Assembly: GCF_003385775.1 (NCBI RefSeq)
Contig: NZ_QRDP01000004.1
Coordinates: 1,349,763 to 1,413,762 of the forward strand
From: Parasphingopyxis lamellibrachiae
GTDB lineage: Bacteria; Pseudomonadota; Alphaproteobacteria; Sphingomonadales; Sphingomonadaceae
Length of the DNA stretch: 64,000 nucleotides
Direction of reading: 5' to 3'
Position numbers and translations under genes: made by a program. The notes beneath the pieces are model-generated. The model was not told the DNA's origin. It made no database searches and was given only the letters and a program-made list of their open reading frames with translations. This document shows positions 35,246 through 44,050 of this stretch, piece by piece (position 1 is the first letter of the stretch; every line of letters begins with the position of its first letter).

Positions 35246-35757
35246 GCCTCAACCTTTCCATAACCCAGAAAATGGAGCGACTGGATACCCGCCAGGCTGC
35301 CATCGGGCTTGCGGTACACCACATCGATATCCCAGTTTCGACCGACCCCGAGCTTCGTCTCCCGCTCTTCGTCGACCCTACGTAATATCTGCTCGGCCCG
35401 CACGGAGTCGCCGTGCCGCAACGGCTCGTGCAGCTCCAGTTCGACCTCGGTTACAAGCCCGTTCTTGATGCCCAGCGCATCCTTGACCATGAAATGCAGT
35501 TCCAGTGTGCGCATACCGGGGCCTGCGCGATCGGGAAGCCAGTCATGCTCGATCGCCCAGCTCGGTAACATCATTGGCGGCGCAATAACGGATTCCGTCT
35601 CGTCTCGTGAAAGCGGATAATCCCAGTAAAGCGGATTGCCGTCTTCCACCGCCACGCAAAAATTGGTCCACAGGCCCTGCTCGACAGTCACCACGTGATC
35701 GACAACGATCACCGGCTTCCCGAGCCAGTCCTTCACCTGCTGCGGCAAATCATTCAT
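35242..35757 (-). CDS. FAS1-like dehydratase (N-terminal MaoC-type hotdog domain)
   Basis: The best start is ATG 35757 (MNDLPQQVKDWLGKPV), giving 171 residues, because GAGG lies 8 bp upstream and FAS1-type dehydratase domains usually begin with a helix followed by G-KP-V. The frame stays open to 36039, but the extra sequence has no family-like content and would run into the divergent ligase gene. The hotdog domain includes the WTNFCVAVEDGNPLYWD segment typical of this group. It likely forms a heterodimeric hydratase with the following gene. Confidence 0.8.
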   Translation of the reverse strand: MNDLPQQVKDWLGKPVIVVDHVVTVEQGLWTNFCVAVEDGNPLYWDYPLSRDETESVIAPPMMLPSWAIEHDWLPDRAGPGMRTLELHFMVKDALGIKNGLVTEVELELHEPLRHGDSVRAEQILRRVDEERETKLGVGRNWDIDVVYRKPDGSLAGIQSLHFLGYGKVEA

Positions 35758-35861
35758 TTCGATATCCTCGCTGCGCGCTTCGAGAACGCGCATTTCATGC
35801 CAGCCATCTAGAACCGACATCCACCGTGCCGCAATCGCCCGAGGCACAACGCGACCGGACT

Positions 35862-35878
35862 GCGAGCGATATGCGAGC
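35862..35878 (+). promoter_or_regulatory. Direct-repeat motif copy upstream of the acyl-CoA ligase operon
   Basis: The sequence GCGAGC-GATAT-GCGAGC is a perfect hexamer repeat 11 bp apart, 65 bp before the TTG start at 35943. It is the cleanest repeat of the set and lies in the divergent gap between the dehydratase and ligase genes. Confidence 0.55.
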
Positions 35879-35942
35879 AGCGAAAGCCCTTCATATGCGA
35901 CTAGTTCTGCACCCTGAACAGAAAGCGGATAGGGAGGCATAA

Positions 35943-37556
35943 TTGGGCTTGGCGCAGTCTTTGTGGATCGGCAGTGCCGATGGTCCTGAACGCGACAATA
36001 TCGCCATTGGCGCCGCCGTCTCCCGGTCTGCTGCAGCATGGCCGGATGCCGAGGCCGTCGTCTTTGCCTGCCAGCCCGAAATCGAAGAAGTCCGCTGGAC
36101 GTTCCGCGATCTCGATGCCCAATCCAGCAGACTGGCGCACGCGCTCATCGGGGCGGGATACAAGCCGGGCGAGCGAATCGCGATCTGGGCTCCCAACCAT
36201 CCCAACTGGATCCTGCTCGAATATGCGATTGCCAAGGCCGGGATGGTGATCGTCGCCATCAACCCGCTCTACCGGGCGGCCGAGTTGCAATATGCGCTCG
36301 CCGTTTCGGATGTCGCCGCGATATTCCATGCCGACACAGTGGGCGGCGATCCGATGCGGGCGACCATCGATGCCGCCGCTTCCGGTACGCCGCTCCTGCG
36401 CGGCATCTATTCGCTCTCCGGCGACCTCGACGACCTGCTTGCGAACGCACCGGATTCGGGCGCATTGCCGCAAGTCGATCCGGCCGACCTTTTCATGATC
36501 CAATATACATCGGGCACGACGGGAGTGCCCAAAGCGGCCTGGCTGCCGCACGGATCGATCGCGACAATCTCCGCACGGACCTACGAGCGATGGGGCTTTG
36601 GCGCCGGCGACCGGGTCTGCCATGGCTTTCCGATGTTCCATGTCGGCGGTTCCGGCAATTCCACGCCCGGATCGCTGATCGTTGGCGCAACGACACTGCC
36701 CATCCATATCTTTCGCGCCGGCGAAGCGCTCGACATTCTGGAGCAGGAACGCTGTACCGGCTTTATCGGGGTGCCCTCCATGCTCACCGCCATCATGGAG
36801 GAAGGCACTCTGCAGTCGCGCGACCTTTCGGCTCTGAAACGCATCGTCGTTGGCGGCGCGTCCGTTCCCTCTCCTTTCCTGAAGCGATGCGAAGACATGT
36901 TCGGCGTCGAAATGCTCAATGGCTATGGCCAGACCGAAAGCTGCGGGGTCAGCGCCAGCGTTCGGCCCGGCGACGATGCCGACAAGAAGATTGCGACGAG
37001 CGGCGTCGCCCTTCCCGGGGTTAGTCTTAAGGTGGTCGACAGCGCCGGGCGCGTTCAGCCCTGCGGCGTCCCGGGGGAATTATGCGCAGACGGCCCTGGC
37101 AAGATGTTGCGCTATGGAGATTCCGAGGCAACCCGCCAGGCCTTCGATGCCGATGGCTGGCTGAAGACTGGCGACATCGCGACGATGGATGCCGATGGCT
37201 ATGTCGCGATCGTCGGGCGGCTCAAGGAAATGATCATTCGTGGCGGAGAGAATCTCTATCCGGCGGAGATCGAAGCCTATCTGATCGAGCATCCCGATAT
37301 CGCCGAAGCGGCCGTGATTGGTCTTCCGGATGGAAAATATGGCGAAGAAATGTGCGCCGTGCTGCGGCCCTCGCATCCTGATCATGCCGATGCCGACACG
37401 ATCCGCGCCTGGTGTCGGGACCGTGTCTCGCGCTGGAAGGTGCCCCGCTACATCGCCTTTGTAGATACCCTGCCCGCAACCCCGTCGGGCAAAATCAAGA
37501 AGCATGAGCTCATTCCCGAAATGCAGGCCCATTTCGACCTTTCCCCTGAACAATAA
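35943..37556 (+). CDS. Fatty-acid-type AMP-forming acyl-CoA ligase
   Basis: This ligase of 537 residues activates a carboxylic acid to its CoA thioester through an acyl-adenylate. The P-loop motif YTSGTTGVPKAAWLPH, the GYGQTES motif, the hinge GRLKEMIIRGGENLYPAEIE and the catalytic Lys in PSGKIKK are all intact. The start is TTG 35943, supported by AGGGAGG 6 bp upstream. No in-frame ATG is nearby. It is the first gene of the ligase-crotonase-SDR operon and probably performs the entry activation for the cluster. Confidence 0.93.
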   Translation: MGLAQSLWIGSADGPERDNIAIGAAVSRSAAAWPDAEAVVFACQPEIEEVRWTFRDLDAQSSRLAHALIGAGYKPGERIAIWAPNHPNWILLEYAIAKAGMVIVAINPLYRAAELQYALAVSDVAAIFHADTVGGDPMRATIDAAASGTPLLRGIYSLSGDLDDLLANAPDSGALPQVDPADLFMIQYTSGTTGVPKAAWLPHGSIATISARTYERWGFGAGDRVCHGFPMFHVGGSGNSTPGSLIVGATTLPIHIFRAGEALDILEQERCTGFIGVPSMLTAIMEEGTLQSRDLSALKRIVVGGASVPSPFLKRCEDMFGVEMLNGYGQTESCGVSASVRPGDDADKKIATSGVALPGVSLKVVDSAGRVQPCGVPGELCADGPGKMLRYGDSEATRQAFDADGWLKTGDIATMDADGYVAIVGRLKEMIIRGGENLYPAEIEAYLIEHPDIAEAAVIGLPDGKYGEEMCAVLRPSHPDHADADTIRAWCRDRVSRWKVPRYIAFVDTLPATPSGKIKKHELIPEMQAHFDLSPEQ

Positions 37557-37570
37557 TCGATTGGAGACCC

Positions 37571-38368
37571 ATGATGAATTACGCAGCCTATGAAGCGCTC
37601 AAGATCGAAAAAAACGGATCGATCCTGACGTTGACGATCGACCGCCCCGAGGTGAAGAACGCCGTAAATCCGCAACTTCACGACGAATTTTCTCGCATCT
37701 TCTACGATATCGACAGGGATCCCGAAGTCTCGGTGGTGGTCCTGACCGGGGCGGGCGATGCGTTCAGCGCCGGCGGCGATATCGACTGGCTGGTTTCGCT
37801 CCAGGGCGACGCGATCGCGACGTCCGCCAGTATTGAGAATGACCGCAGGATCCAGAATTCGCTGCTCGATCTTGAAAAACCGATCATCGCCCGCGTCGTC
37901 GGTCCGGCGGTCGGGCTGGGCTGCTCGCTCGCGCTATTTTGCGACTTTGTCTACGCGACGCCCGACGCGCGCTTTGCCGATCCGCATGTGTCGGTGGCCC
38001 TTGTCGCAGGCGACGGCGGCGCCGTCATCTGGCCACAGCTTATCGGCTATGCGCGGGCCCGCAAATATCTGCTCACCGGCGATCCGATTTTCGGCGCTGA
38101 AGCCGCCGAGATCGGCCTGATCACAGAAGCCGTTCCGGTCGAAGAAATTGACGAAGCGGTGGCCGCCATGGCGGACCGGCTGGCCAACGGCGCAACCCAT
38201 GCCATCAAATGGACCAAGGCATCGATCAACGCCGGGCTGAAGGTAACCGCCAACGCGGTTATCGACCGGGCGGCGGGTTATGAGAATCTGACCATGCTGA
38301 TGGAAGATCACAAGATCGCCGTCGACGCGTTCAAGAATCGCTCCAAACCCGTGTTCGTTGGGCGCTAG
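37571..38368 (+). CDS. Enoyl-CoA hydratase/isomerase-like protein
   Basis: This is a crotonase-fold protein of 265 residues starting at a double ATG (37571 and 37574) after TTGGAGA. The CoA motif FSAGGDIDWL and VGPAVGLGCSLALFCD are conserved. The catalytic region reads ADPHVSVALVAGDGG, the D-x-H-V variant also seen at 32750. It is placed between the ligase and an SDR in one operon. Confidence 0.89.
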   Translation: MMNYAAYEALKIEKNGSILTLTIDRPEVKNAVNPQLHDEFSRIFYDIDRDPEVSVVVLTGAGDAFSAGGDIDWLVSLQGDAIATSASIENDRRIQNSLLDLEKPIIARVVGPAVGLGCSLALFCDFVYATPDARFADPHVSVALVAGDGGAVIWPQLIGYARARKYLLTGDPIFGAEAAEIGLITEAVPVEEIDEAVAAMADRLANGATHAIKWTKASINAGLKVTANAVIDRAAGYENLTMLMEDHKIAVDAFKNRSKPVFVGR

Positions 38369-38371
38369 ACG

Positions 38372-39148
38372 ATGGATCTCGAAATTATGGCCGGGAAAAC
38401 CGCCGTGATTACCGGAGCTGGATCGGGACTGGGCAAGGCGCTTGCCCGGCTTTGTGCATCCCAGGGCTGTAACGTCGTCATCGCCGATATCGACATGGAC
38501 CATGCGCGCGAGGTTGCCGAGGGCATCGTCGCCGATGGCGGCGCGGCGCTGGCCGTGCACACCGATGTCGCGGACAGGGACTCGGTCAACGCGCTGGCTC
38601 AGGCATGTTATGACCGCTTTCGCGGGTGCGACTATTTGATCAACAATGCGGGAATTGCGATCTACAAGCCGCTGGTCGACACCAGCGAAGAGGATTGGAA
38701 CCGGGTTATCGGGGTCAACCTGCTCGGAATCGCTAACGGCATATCCGCTTTCATGCCCCGGATGACTGCCGCGCAGACCAGCGGCCATATTGTCAATATC
38801 GCCTCGATGGCAGGGCTTCTTCCGCTCGAAGGCTTTGGAATTTATGTCGCGACGAAATTCGCAGTGGTCGGCCTATCCGAAGTGCTGGCGAAAGAACTCG
38901 ACTCTACGAGAATCAGTGTAACGGTTGCCTGCCCCGGATGGATTGCAACGGCCATTCAGCCGACCGACCCGGACGCGCCCCAGCCGTCCTTCCCACCCGA
39001 ATTGTCGCGCGTCATAGCGCCTGGCGAAGCCGCGCGGATCATCCTTGACGCCATGCTCGCAAAGCGTCTCCACGCGCCGACCCATCCCGAATGGCGGGAT
39101 ACGGTAGCCGCCCGTTCGGAAACGGTCGTCGAGGCCTTTGAGCGCTGA
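38372..39148 (+). CDS. Short-chain dehydrogenase/reductase
   Basis: This classical SDR of 258 residues has TGAGSGLG, NNAG and the YVATK catalytic pair. It lies 3 bp after the crotonase gene and is the last gene of the ligase operon. Together these three genes could activate, hydrate and oxidise an acyl chain. A start at the second Met (MAGKTAVITG) is also possible. Confidence 0.9.
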   Translation: MDLEIMAGKTAVITGAGSGLGKALARLCASQGCNVVIADIDMDHAREVAEGIVADGGAALAVHTDVADRDSVNALAQACYDRFRGCDYLINNAGIAIYKPLVDTSEEDWNRVIGVNLLGIANGISAFMPRMTAAQTSGHIVNIASMAGLLPLEGFGIYVATKFAVVGLSEVLAKELDSTRISVTVACPGWIATAIQPTDPDAPQPSFPPELSRVIAPGEAARIILDAMLAKRLHAPTHPEWRDTVAARSETVVEAFER

Positions 39149-39533
39149 ATTTCTGGCGCCAGACCCTGGTGCGCTTCTGCTTTTCGAGGGCTCCTTTCGA
39201 GCCAATCTATAACCGTACCGGAACCAAGACGAGTAGGATGTGAGCAAAGCCTCACTTACCCCAATCCTCACAAAGAGGGGTTCAAAGGCTCCCAGGGATG
39301 AAGGCGCATAGGATCCGATCAAAAAGATCGACCGCCGGGAAGGGGAAGCTCGCAGAAATGATCCACATGCACGCTGCGCATGCAGGGTAGGCGCCGTTAC
39401 GGCATCCGCCATTCAGCCGCGCATATGCATTCAACCGGGGCGCGCCCACAATGTCGTCAGGCCTTGGGGGACGCCCGCCCACACCGAATCAACCACGAGA
39501 CAATCGCCATGAAATCTGTAGGAGAGTTGGGAC
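39149..39533. other. 385 bp intergenic region before the TonB receptor gene
   Basis: No credible coding frame is present. It contains one direct-repeat copy at 39229-39245 and, at its end, AGGAGAG as ribosome site for the TonB receptor. No terminator hairpin with a T-run was seen after the SDR gene, so read-through into the receptor is possible. Confidence 0.6.
39229..39245 (+). promoter_or_regulatory. Direct-repeat motif copy upstream of the TonB receptor
   Basis: The sequence ACGAGT-AGGAT-GTGAGC consists of two hexamers 11 bp apart, about 290 bp before ATG 39534 and facing it. The trailing AAAG is also seen after the site at 23342-23358. Confidence 0.5.
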
Positions 39534-41888
39534 ATGCGTAGGAACATCATAAACACATATCTGGTCGGCACCGCGTTGTGCATTTTGCCTTTCACGGCAG
39601 CACAGGGGCAGACAACATCGGAACCGGCGGCCGAAGAGAGCGGCGTTTCCGACGGCGTAATCGTCGTGACCGCACAAAAGCGTTCGGAGCGGCTCACTGA
39701 CGTTCCGATGTCCATCACCGCCATAACCGGCGACGACCTCGTGCGGAGCGGCATCAGCGAACCTTCGCAGCTTGGTCAGGCCGTTCCCGGCTTCAGCGCC
39801 CAGCAAAGCGCTTTCGGTACGCCGATCCTCTCGATCCGCGGCATCGGCTATAACGACAATTCCGTGACGGCCGGCTCGACCGTAACCGCCTATATCGACC
39901 AGGTCGCCCTTCCCTATTCGGTGATGGCGCGCGGTGCGATCATGGATCTCCAGCGGGTCGAAGTGCTCAAGGGACCCCAGGGCACATTATTCGGAATGAA
40001 CTCGACCGGCGGTGCCATCAATTTCGTCGCAGCCCGACCCACGAGCAGTTTCGAAGCCGGTGTCGACCTGAGCGTCGGCCGGTTCAACGAAGTGGATTTT
40101 TCGGCCTTTATCAGCGGCCCGCTTACCGACACGGTGACGGCCCGCGCAGCGATCCAGGTCGAACGCTCCAGCGGCTGGCAGTATAGCACGACCCGCCCGA
40201 ATGACCGGCTGGGCGACAAGGATTTCATCAACGGACGCCTGCTGATCGACTGGCAGGCAAGCGACCGGCTCTCCTTCCAGCTCGGCCTCAGCGCCTGGCA
40301 TGACGGATCGGAAAACCAGGCGGCGCAGTTTGTGCAATTCTCGCCGGCCGTTCCCGTCACCCCGCTGACCCAATTCGTCGCGGATGCGATGAATGCGTCT
40401 CCGGTGGCCGGCGACAATCCGCGTGAAGCCGATTGGGATCCCAATACCGATCTTACGCGCGGCGATGATTTCCGGCAGGTTTCCCTTCGTGCAGACTGGG
40501 AACTGACGGACGATATCACCTTGACGTCGATTACGGCCTATTCCGATTTCCGCGGAGATTCGCCGATCGATATCGACGGCACCGCCTTCAACGCTTTCCT
40601 GGTGCAGGAGCATGACACCAAATTGACAACCTTCTCCCAGGAACTGCGCTTTGCCGGCACGTCCGGCCCGGTCGACTGGATGATCGGTGGTAATTACCAG
40701 GACGAGATTGCCAATGAATCGACGCGGACAAACGCGCAGGGCACGAACAGCCAGATCGGGCCGTTCATATTCACGCCGCTCGGGCAGATAGCCAATCAGT
40801 CCATCGACACGATTTCTGTTTTCGGCAGTCTCGATTTCCACGTAACCGACCAGCTGACCTTGCAGGGTTCTGCGCGCTATGCATCGCAGAATCGGGACTT
40901 TAGCGGCTGTATCCGGGATGCCGGTGCCGGCGCAGTAGGTGTCAGCGCCGCCCAGGCCTTCAGCTTCCTGGCAACGATATTCTCGGGAACGCCAACGACC
41001 ATTCCGGCAGGCGGCTGCGTCACACTGGACGCAACCACCTTTGCCCCCGGCCTTGCCAATTCAAGCCTCGATGAAGACAATCTCTCATGGCGGCTCGGTG
41101 CCGACTATCGTTTCAATGACAATGCGATGATCTATGCCAATGTCACCCGCGGCTATAAATCCGGCAGTTATGCTCTCGTACCAGGCATTCTCTCCAGCCA
41201 GTTCACCCCGGTAACGCAGGAATCCGTGCTCGCCTTCGAGGCCGGCACCCGCCTGTCGACCATCGACAACCGGTTCAGCATCGAATTCGCGGCCTTTTAC
41301 AATGACTATGAGGACAAGCAGCTCAAAGGCATCGTGCTGACGCCGGTGTTCGGTCCCCTGCCCCAGCTGGTTAATATACCGGAATCCGAAGTCTATGGTT
41401 TCGAGGTCAATCTGGCCGCCCGCCCGGTTGAAGGTCTGCGGCTCAGCACGGGCATCACCTATGTTGCTTCCGAAGTGCTGACGGACCCAGTTGCTCCCGC
41501 TGAGCCCAGAGGCCCGTTTGGCGGGCTGACCAGCTATGTCGGGGAATCTTTTCCGAACACCCCGGAATGGCAGATCGTGAGCGATGCCGAATATGAATTC
41601 CCGATCGGTGCAGGCGGGCTTCGCGGCTTTGTCGGCGGATCGCTCACCTATCGCAGCAGCAGTCCGGCGGCATTCGGCAACAATCCGGTGTTCCAGCTGC
41701 CTTCCTCCACGTTGGTGGATCTGCGGGCCGGCATAGAAGCCGCAGACGGCCATTGGACGGCGCAGGTCTGGGGCCGCAACGTCACAAACGAGCATTATTG
41801 GACCAATGTGACCCATCTCACCGACTATGTTTCACGTCTGACCGGCGCGCCGGCAACCTACGGCATATCCGTCGGCTACCGCTACTAG
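39534..41888 (+). CDS. TonB-dependent outer-membrane receptor
   Basis: This 784-residue receptor has a signal peptide (about residues 1-26), a TonB-box/plug start (DGVIVVTAQKRSERLTDVPMSITAI), plug motifs (VEVLKGPQGTLFGMNSTGGAINFV) and a C-terminal beta-barrel ending in an aromatic residue (GISVGYRY). Such receptors import large or hydrophobic substrates through the outer membrane. In sphingomonads one is often linked to each catabolic cluster. Its position after the ligase operon and the direct repeat upstream suggest that it imports the cluster's substrate. The ligand is not known. Confidence 0.94.
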   Translation: MRRNIINTYLVGTALCILPFTAAQGQTTSEPAAEESGVSDGVIVVTAQKRSERLTDVPMSITAITGDDLVRSGISEPSQLGQAVPGFSAQQSAFGTPILSIRGIGYNDNSVTAGSTVTAYIDQVALPYSVMARGAIMDLQRVEVLKGPQGTLFGMNSTGGAINFVAARPTSSFEAGVDLSVGRFNEVDFSAFISGPLTDTVTARAAIQVERSSGWQYSTTRPNDRLGDKDFINGRLLIDWQASDRLSFQLGLSAWHDGSENQAAQFVQFSPAVPVTPLTQFVADAMNASPVAGDNPREADWDPNTDLTRGDDFRQVSLRADWELTDDITLTSITAYSDFRGDSPIDIDGTAFNAFLVQEHDTKLTTFSQELRFAGTSGPVDWMIGGNYQDEIANESTRTNAQGTNSQIGPFIFTPLGQIANQSIDTISVFGSLDFHVTDQLTLQGSARYASQNRDFSGCIRDAGAGAVGVSAAQAFSFLATIFSGTPTTIPAGGCVTLDATTFAPGLANSSLDEDNLSWRLGADYRFNDNAMIYANVTRGYKSGSYALVPGILSSQFTPVTQESVLAFEAGTRLSTIDNRFSIEFAAFYNDYEDKQLKGIVLTPVFGPLPQLVNIPESEVYGFEVNLAARPVEGLRLSTGITYVASEVLTDPVAPAEPRGPFGGLTSYVGESFPNTPEWQIVSDAEYEFPIGAGGLRGFVGGSLTYRSSSPAAFGNNPVFQLPSSTLVDLRAGIEAADGHWTAQVWGRNVTNEHYWTNVTHLTDYVSRLTGAPATYGISVGYRY

Positions 41889-41900
41889 CATGTCTCTCCT

Positions 41901-41949
41901 GAAGGCGGGGTCTGTCCGTTTGTCGGGCAAACCCCGCCTTCTTTTTTTG
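41901..41949 (+). terminator. Rho-independent terminator after the TonB receptor gene
   Basis: An 11 bp perfect stem, GAAGGCGGGGT with ACCCCGCCTTC, encloses a 19-base loop and is followed by a run of seven T. It ends the catabolic cluster transcript 13 bp after the receptor stop. Confidence 0.9.
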
Positions 41950-42120
41950 GGTAATGCTGCCTGCCGCCGATAGCCCCGGCAAGAGGGGTAGTTCGTCGAA
42001 GATGCTCCGCCCTTCTTGCCGACCGGCCCAATTGCCGTCGCGTACGGCTAACCGGCCTTAATTGTTTCTGGCGTTCCCGGCCCGGCACTGCTCTAACTAT
42101 GCTTTGTAGCGGGGGACAGT

Positions 42121-43596
42121 ATGGAATATTTGCAAATGAACGGGGCAGGTGAGGCCACGGCGCAATGGGGATTGCGGCTGGCGGGTGCGGCAATGCTGGC
42201 TATGTGGGCCTGGCCCGCGCAGACGCAGGTCCCGCAAGCAGTCGCGGCCGATATGGTTGCGAAACAGGATAACACCGCATCAAAATCTCCGCCGCCGGAG
42301 CTCAGAAGGGACTTTTCATTCAATGGCGTGACGCAGGAGGACGCGACAGTTTTCCGTTATGATGGCGGAATATTCCGGGAATCGTCAGACGGCTGGACGG
42401 AAACCAGAGATTCCGGCGAGGTCTTCACCTATGATCTCGTTACGGGCAGGCCCGGGGGAAACGCATTGTCATTTCATGATGCTGACCGGAATGTTCGCGC
42501 CAGCATATCCTTCAGCAACGGCGCGATCTTCATCCGTGCCGCCGATGGCTCCCTCATACGGTCCCATCAGGTCACGGCGGCCGAAGCGGTCCCGCGCAGC
42601 TATCCGCGGCCGCACCGCCCCAGCATGTATGATCTCCAAACAGCGAATTTCGAAGGCGGACAGTTGCGCCGCAGCCTGTACGGGCAATGGATCAGGCGAG
42701 ACGATGATGGCCACTGCAGCATCTATCGCTCCTGGTCCGCGGGTATGATCGATTTCTCCATCTGGGACGAGGAAAACGATATCGTCCTGACAATCTACCT
42801 CGATACGATGGGGATGCAGGCCGAAAGGCTGAACGCAGGCGTGAGATCGCCGATCGACGGGTATCGCCTGACAGAGGTGTCAAGAGAGCGGGATTTCGAT
42901 CCGATGCGCGATTGCAACGATCGGCCCGCCCCGATTCCCTCACCGGCAACGGATAGCGGATCCGGCAATTTTCCCCTGGAAACCATCCAAACCCGTATCG
43001 GGGTATTCTCGCGAATTTCGGACGATCAGTGGAGTTATTTCGCCGTCCATGGGGACCTGGAACGGGCCACTGAGACGCTGCCCTATGACGTCATGGAGAG
43101 CAGCGATAGCCATCTGCTCGCCTATAATGAAGCAAATGAAGTTTATGCGCTGATCGAACTCGACAATCGATCACTCTCTGTTTTCAGCCTGAACGGCGTT
43201 GTCGACCAATTCTATCCAATCACGGAAACTACTCCCGAATTCGCCTGGGAAACGGCATCGCAAAGACGCGATATGACCGCGACCGAGATGACGACCATAG
43301 ATTATGAGGGAGGCCAGTTTCGCCGGCTCGGGGCCGGATCATGGATCGATATGTCGGACGAAAATGGCTGCTCTTATTACGATGAATGGGACCGTGACCT
43401 CGGCAATGTGACCATGATTTTCACCAGGCGGCGTCGTTCCAGTTCACCGCGTATCTCGATCAATATCGCTGGTATGACTGCCACCGTACATAGCGGTTAT
43501 GCGGCCGGTTCTCCGGTCGTGGAAACGCGGCAGTTGACGGCGACAGGCAATGAAGACCTTGGCTATAACCCGTCAGACGTCTGCTACGCCAATTAG
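42121..43596 (+). CDS. Secreted protein of unknown function with two tandem homologous modules
   Basis: The family is not recognised. The 491-residue product has an N-terminal export signal (hydrophobic GLRLAGAAMLAMWAWPAQTQ). The mature part looks like two related modules of about 200 residues. Each contains an EGGQ-RR segment (EGGQLRRSLYGQWIRRDDDGHC and EGGQFRRLGAGSWIDMSDENGC), followed by an aromatic-rich stretch and a terminal Cys. The repeated Cys pattern suggests one disulfide per module in the periplasm or outside the cell. The composition is beta-rich with many Asp, Ser and Tyr. It stands alone after the cluster terminator and probably has its own promoter. Confidence 0.8.
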   Translation: MEYLQMNGAGEATAQWGLRLAGAAMLAMWAWPAQTQVPQAVAADMVAKQDNTASKSPPPELRRDFSFNGVTQEDATVFRYDGGIFRESSDGWTETRDSGEVFTYDLVTGRPGGNALSFHDADRNVRASISFSNGAIFIRAADGSLIRSHQVTAAEAVPRSYPRPHRPSMYDLQTANFEGGQLRRSLYGQWIRRDDDGHCSIYRSWSAGMIDFSIWDEENDIVLTIYLDTMGMQAERLNAGVRSPIDGYRLTEVSRERDFDPMRDCNDRPAPIPSPATDSGSGNFPLETIQTRIGVFSRISDDQWSYFAVHGDLERATETLPYDVMESSDSHLLAYNEANEVYALIELDNRSLSVFSLNGVVDQFYPITETTPEFAWETASQRRDMTATEMTTIDYEGGQFRRLGAGSWIDMSDENGCSYYDEWDRDLGNVTMIFTRRRRSSSPRISINIAGMTATVHSGYAAGSPVVETRQLTATGNEDLGYNPSDVCYAN

Positions 43597-43835
43597 AATT
43601 CGCGTAGGGAAGGCAATACTGCCGGATAGGCTTGAGGCTCCAGAGTTATATTCGATTGATTTTTAATACAAATCTCGCCTGAAGAGCATCCTGACAGGAT
43701 TCGAGACCGCCGTCGCTTCATCGTCAGGGCAGCCGGATGAAATGACAGGATGACATCCCGCGTCCCGAAGACGGAATCTGGGTCGTGCTTCCGCAAATAC
43801 CAGAATCTCTATCTAATTGTTTTTAAGTTATAATT
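43597..43835. other. Intergenic region between the secreted protein and tRNA-Ser
   Basis: The stretch is about 240 bp and locally AT-richer. No credible gene, terminator or repeat was recognised in it. Confidence 0.5.
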
Positions 43836-43924
<89 letters not shown>

Positions 43925-44050
43925 GCAAGAATCAAGGTACACCGGCATTGCTGCCGGGCGGGCCGTTCAAGCGGCGCGCATTAGCTTACCCCACAGCGCT
44001 TGCCAAGTCCGCGCTTGTCACCAGAGGGGGCCGCACCTACATTATTTGCA

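Noticed and set aside
35758-36039. Longer start for the FAS1-like dehydratase
   Set aside because: The added residues overlap the ligase gene, lack family similarity and have no ribosome site, while ATG 35757 has GAGG upstream.
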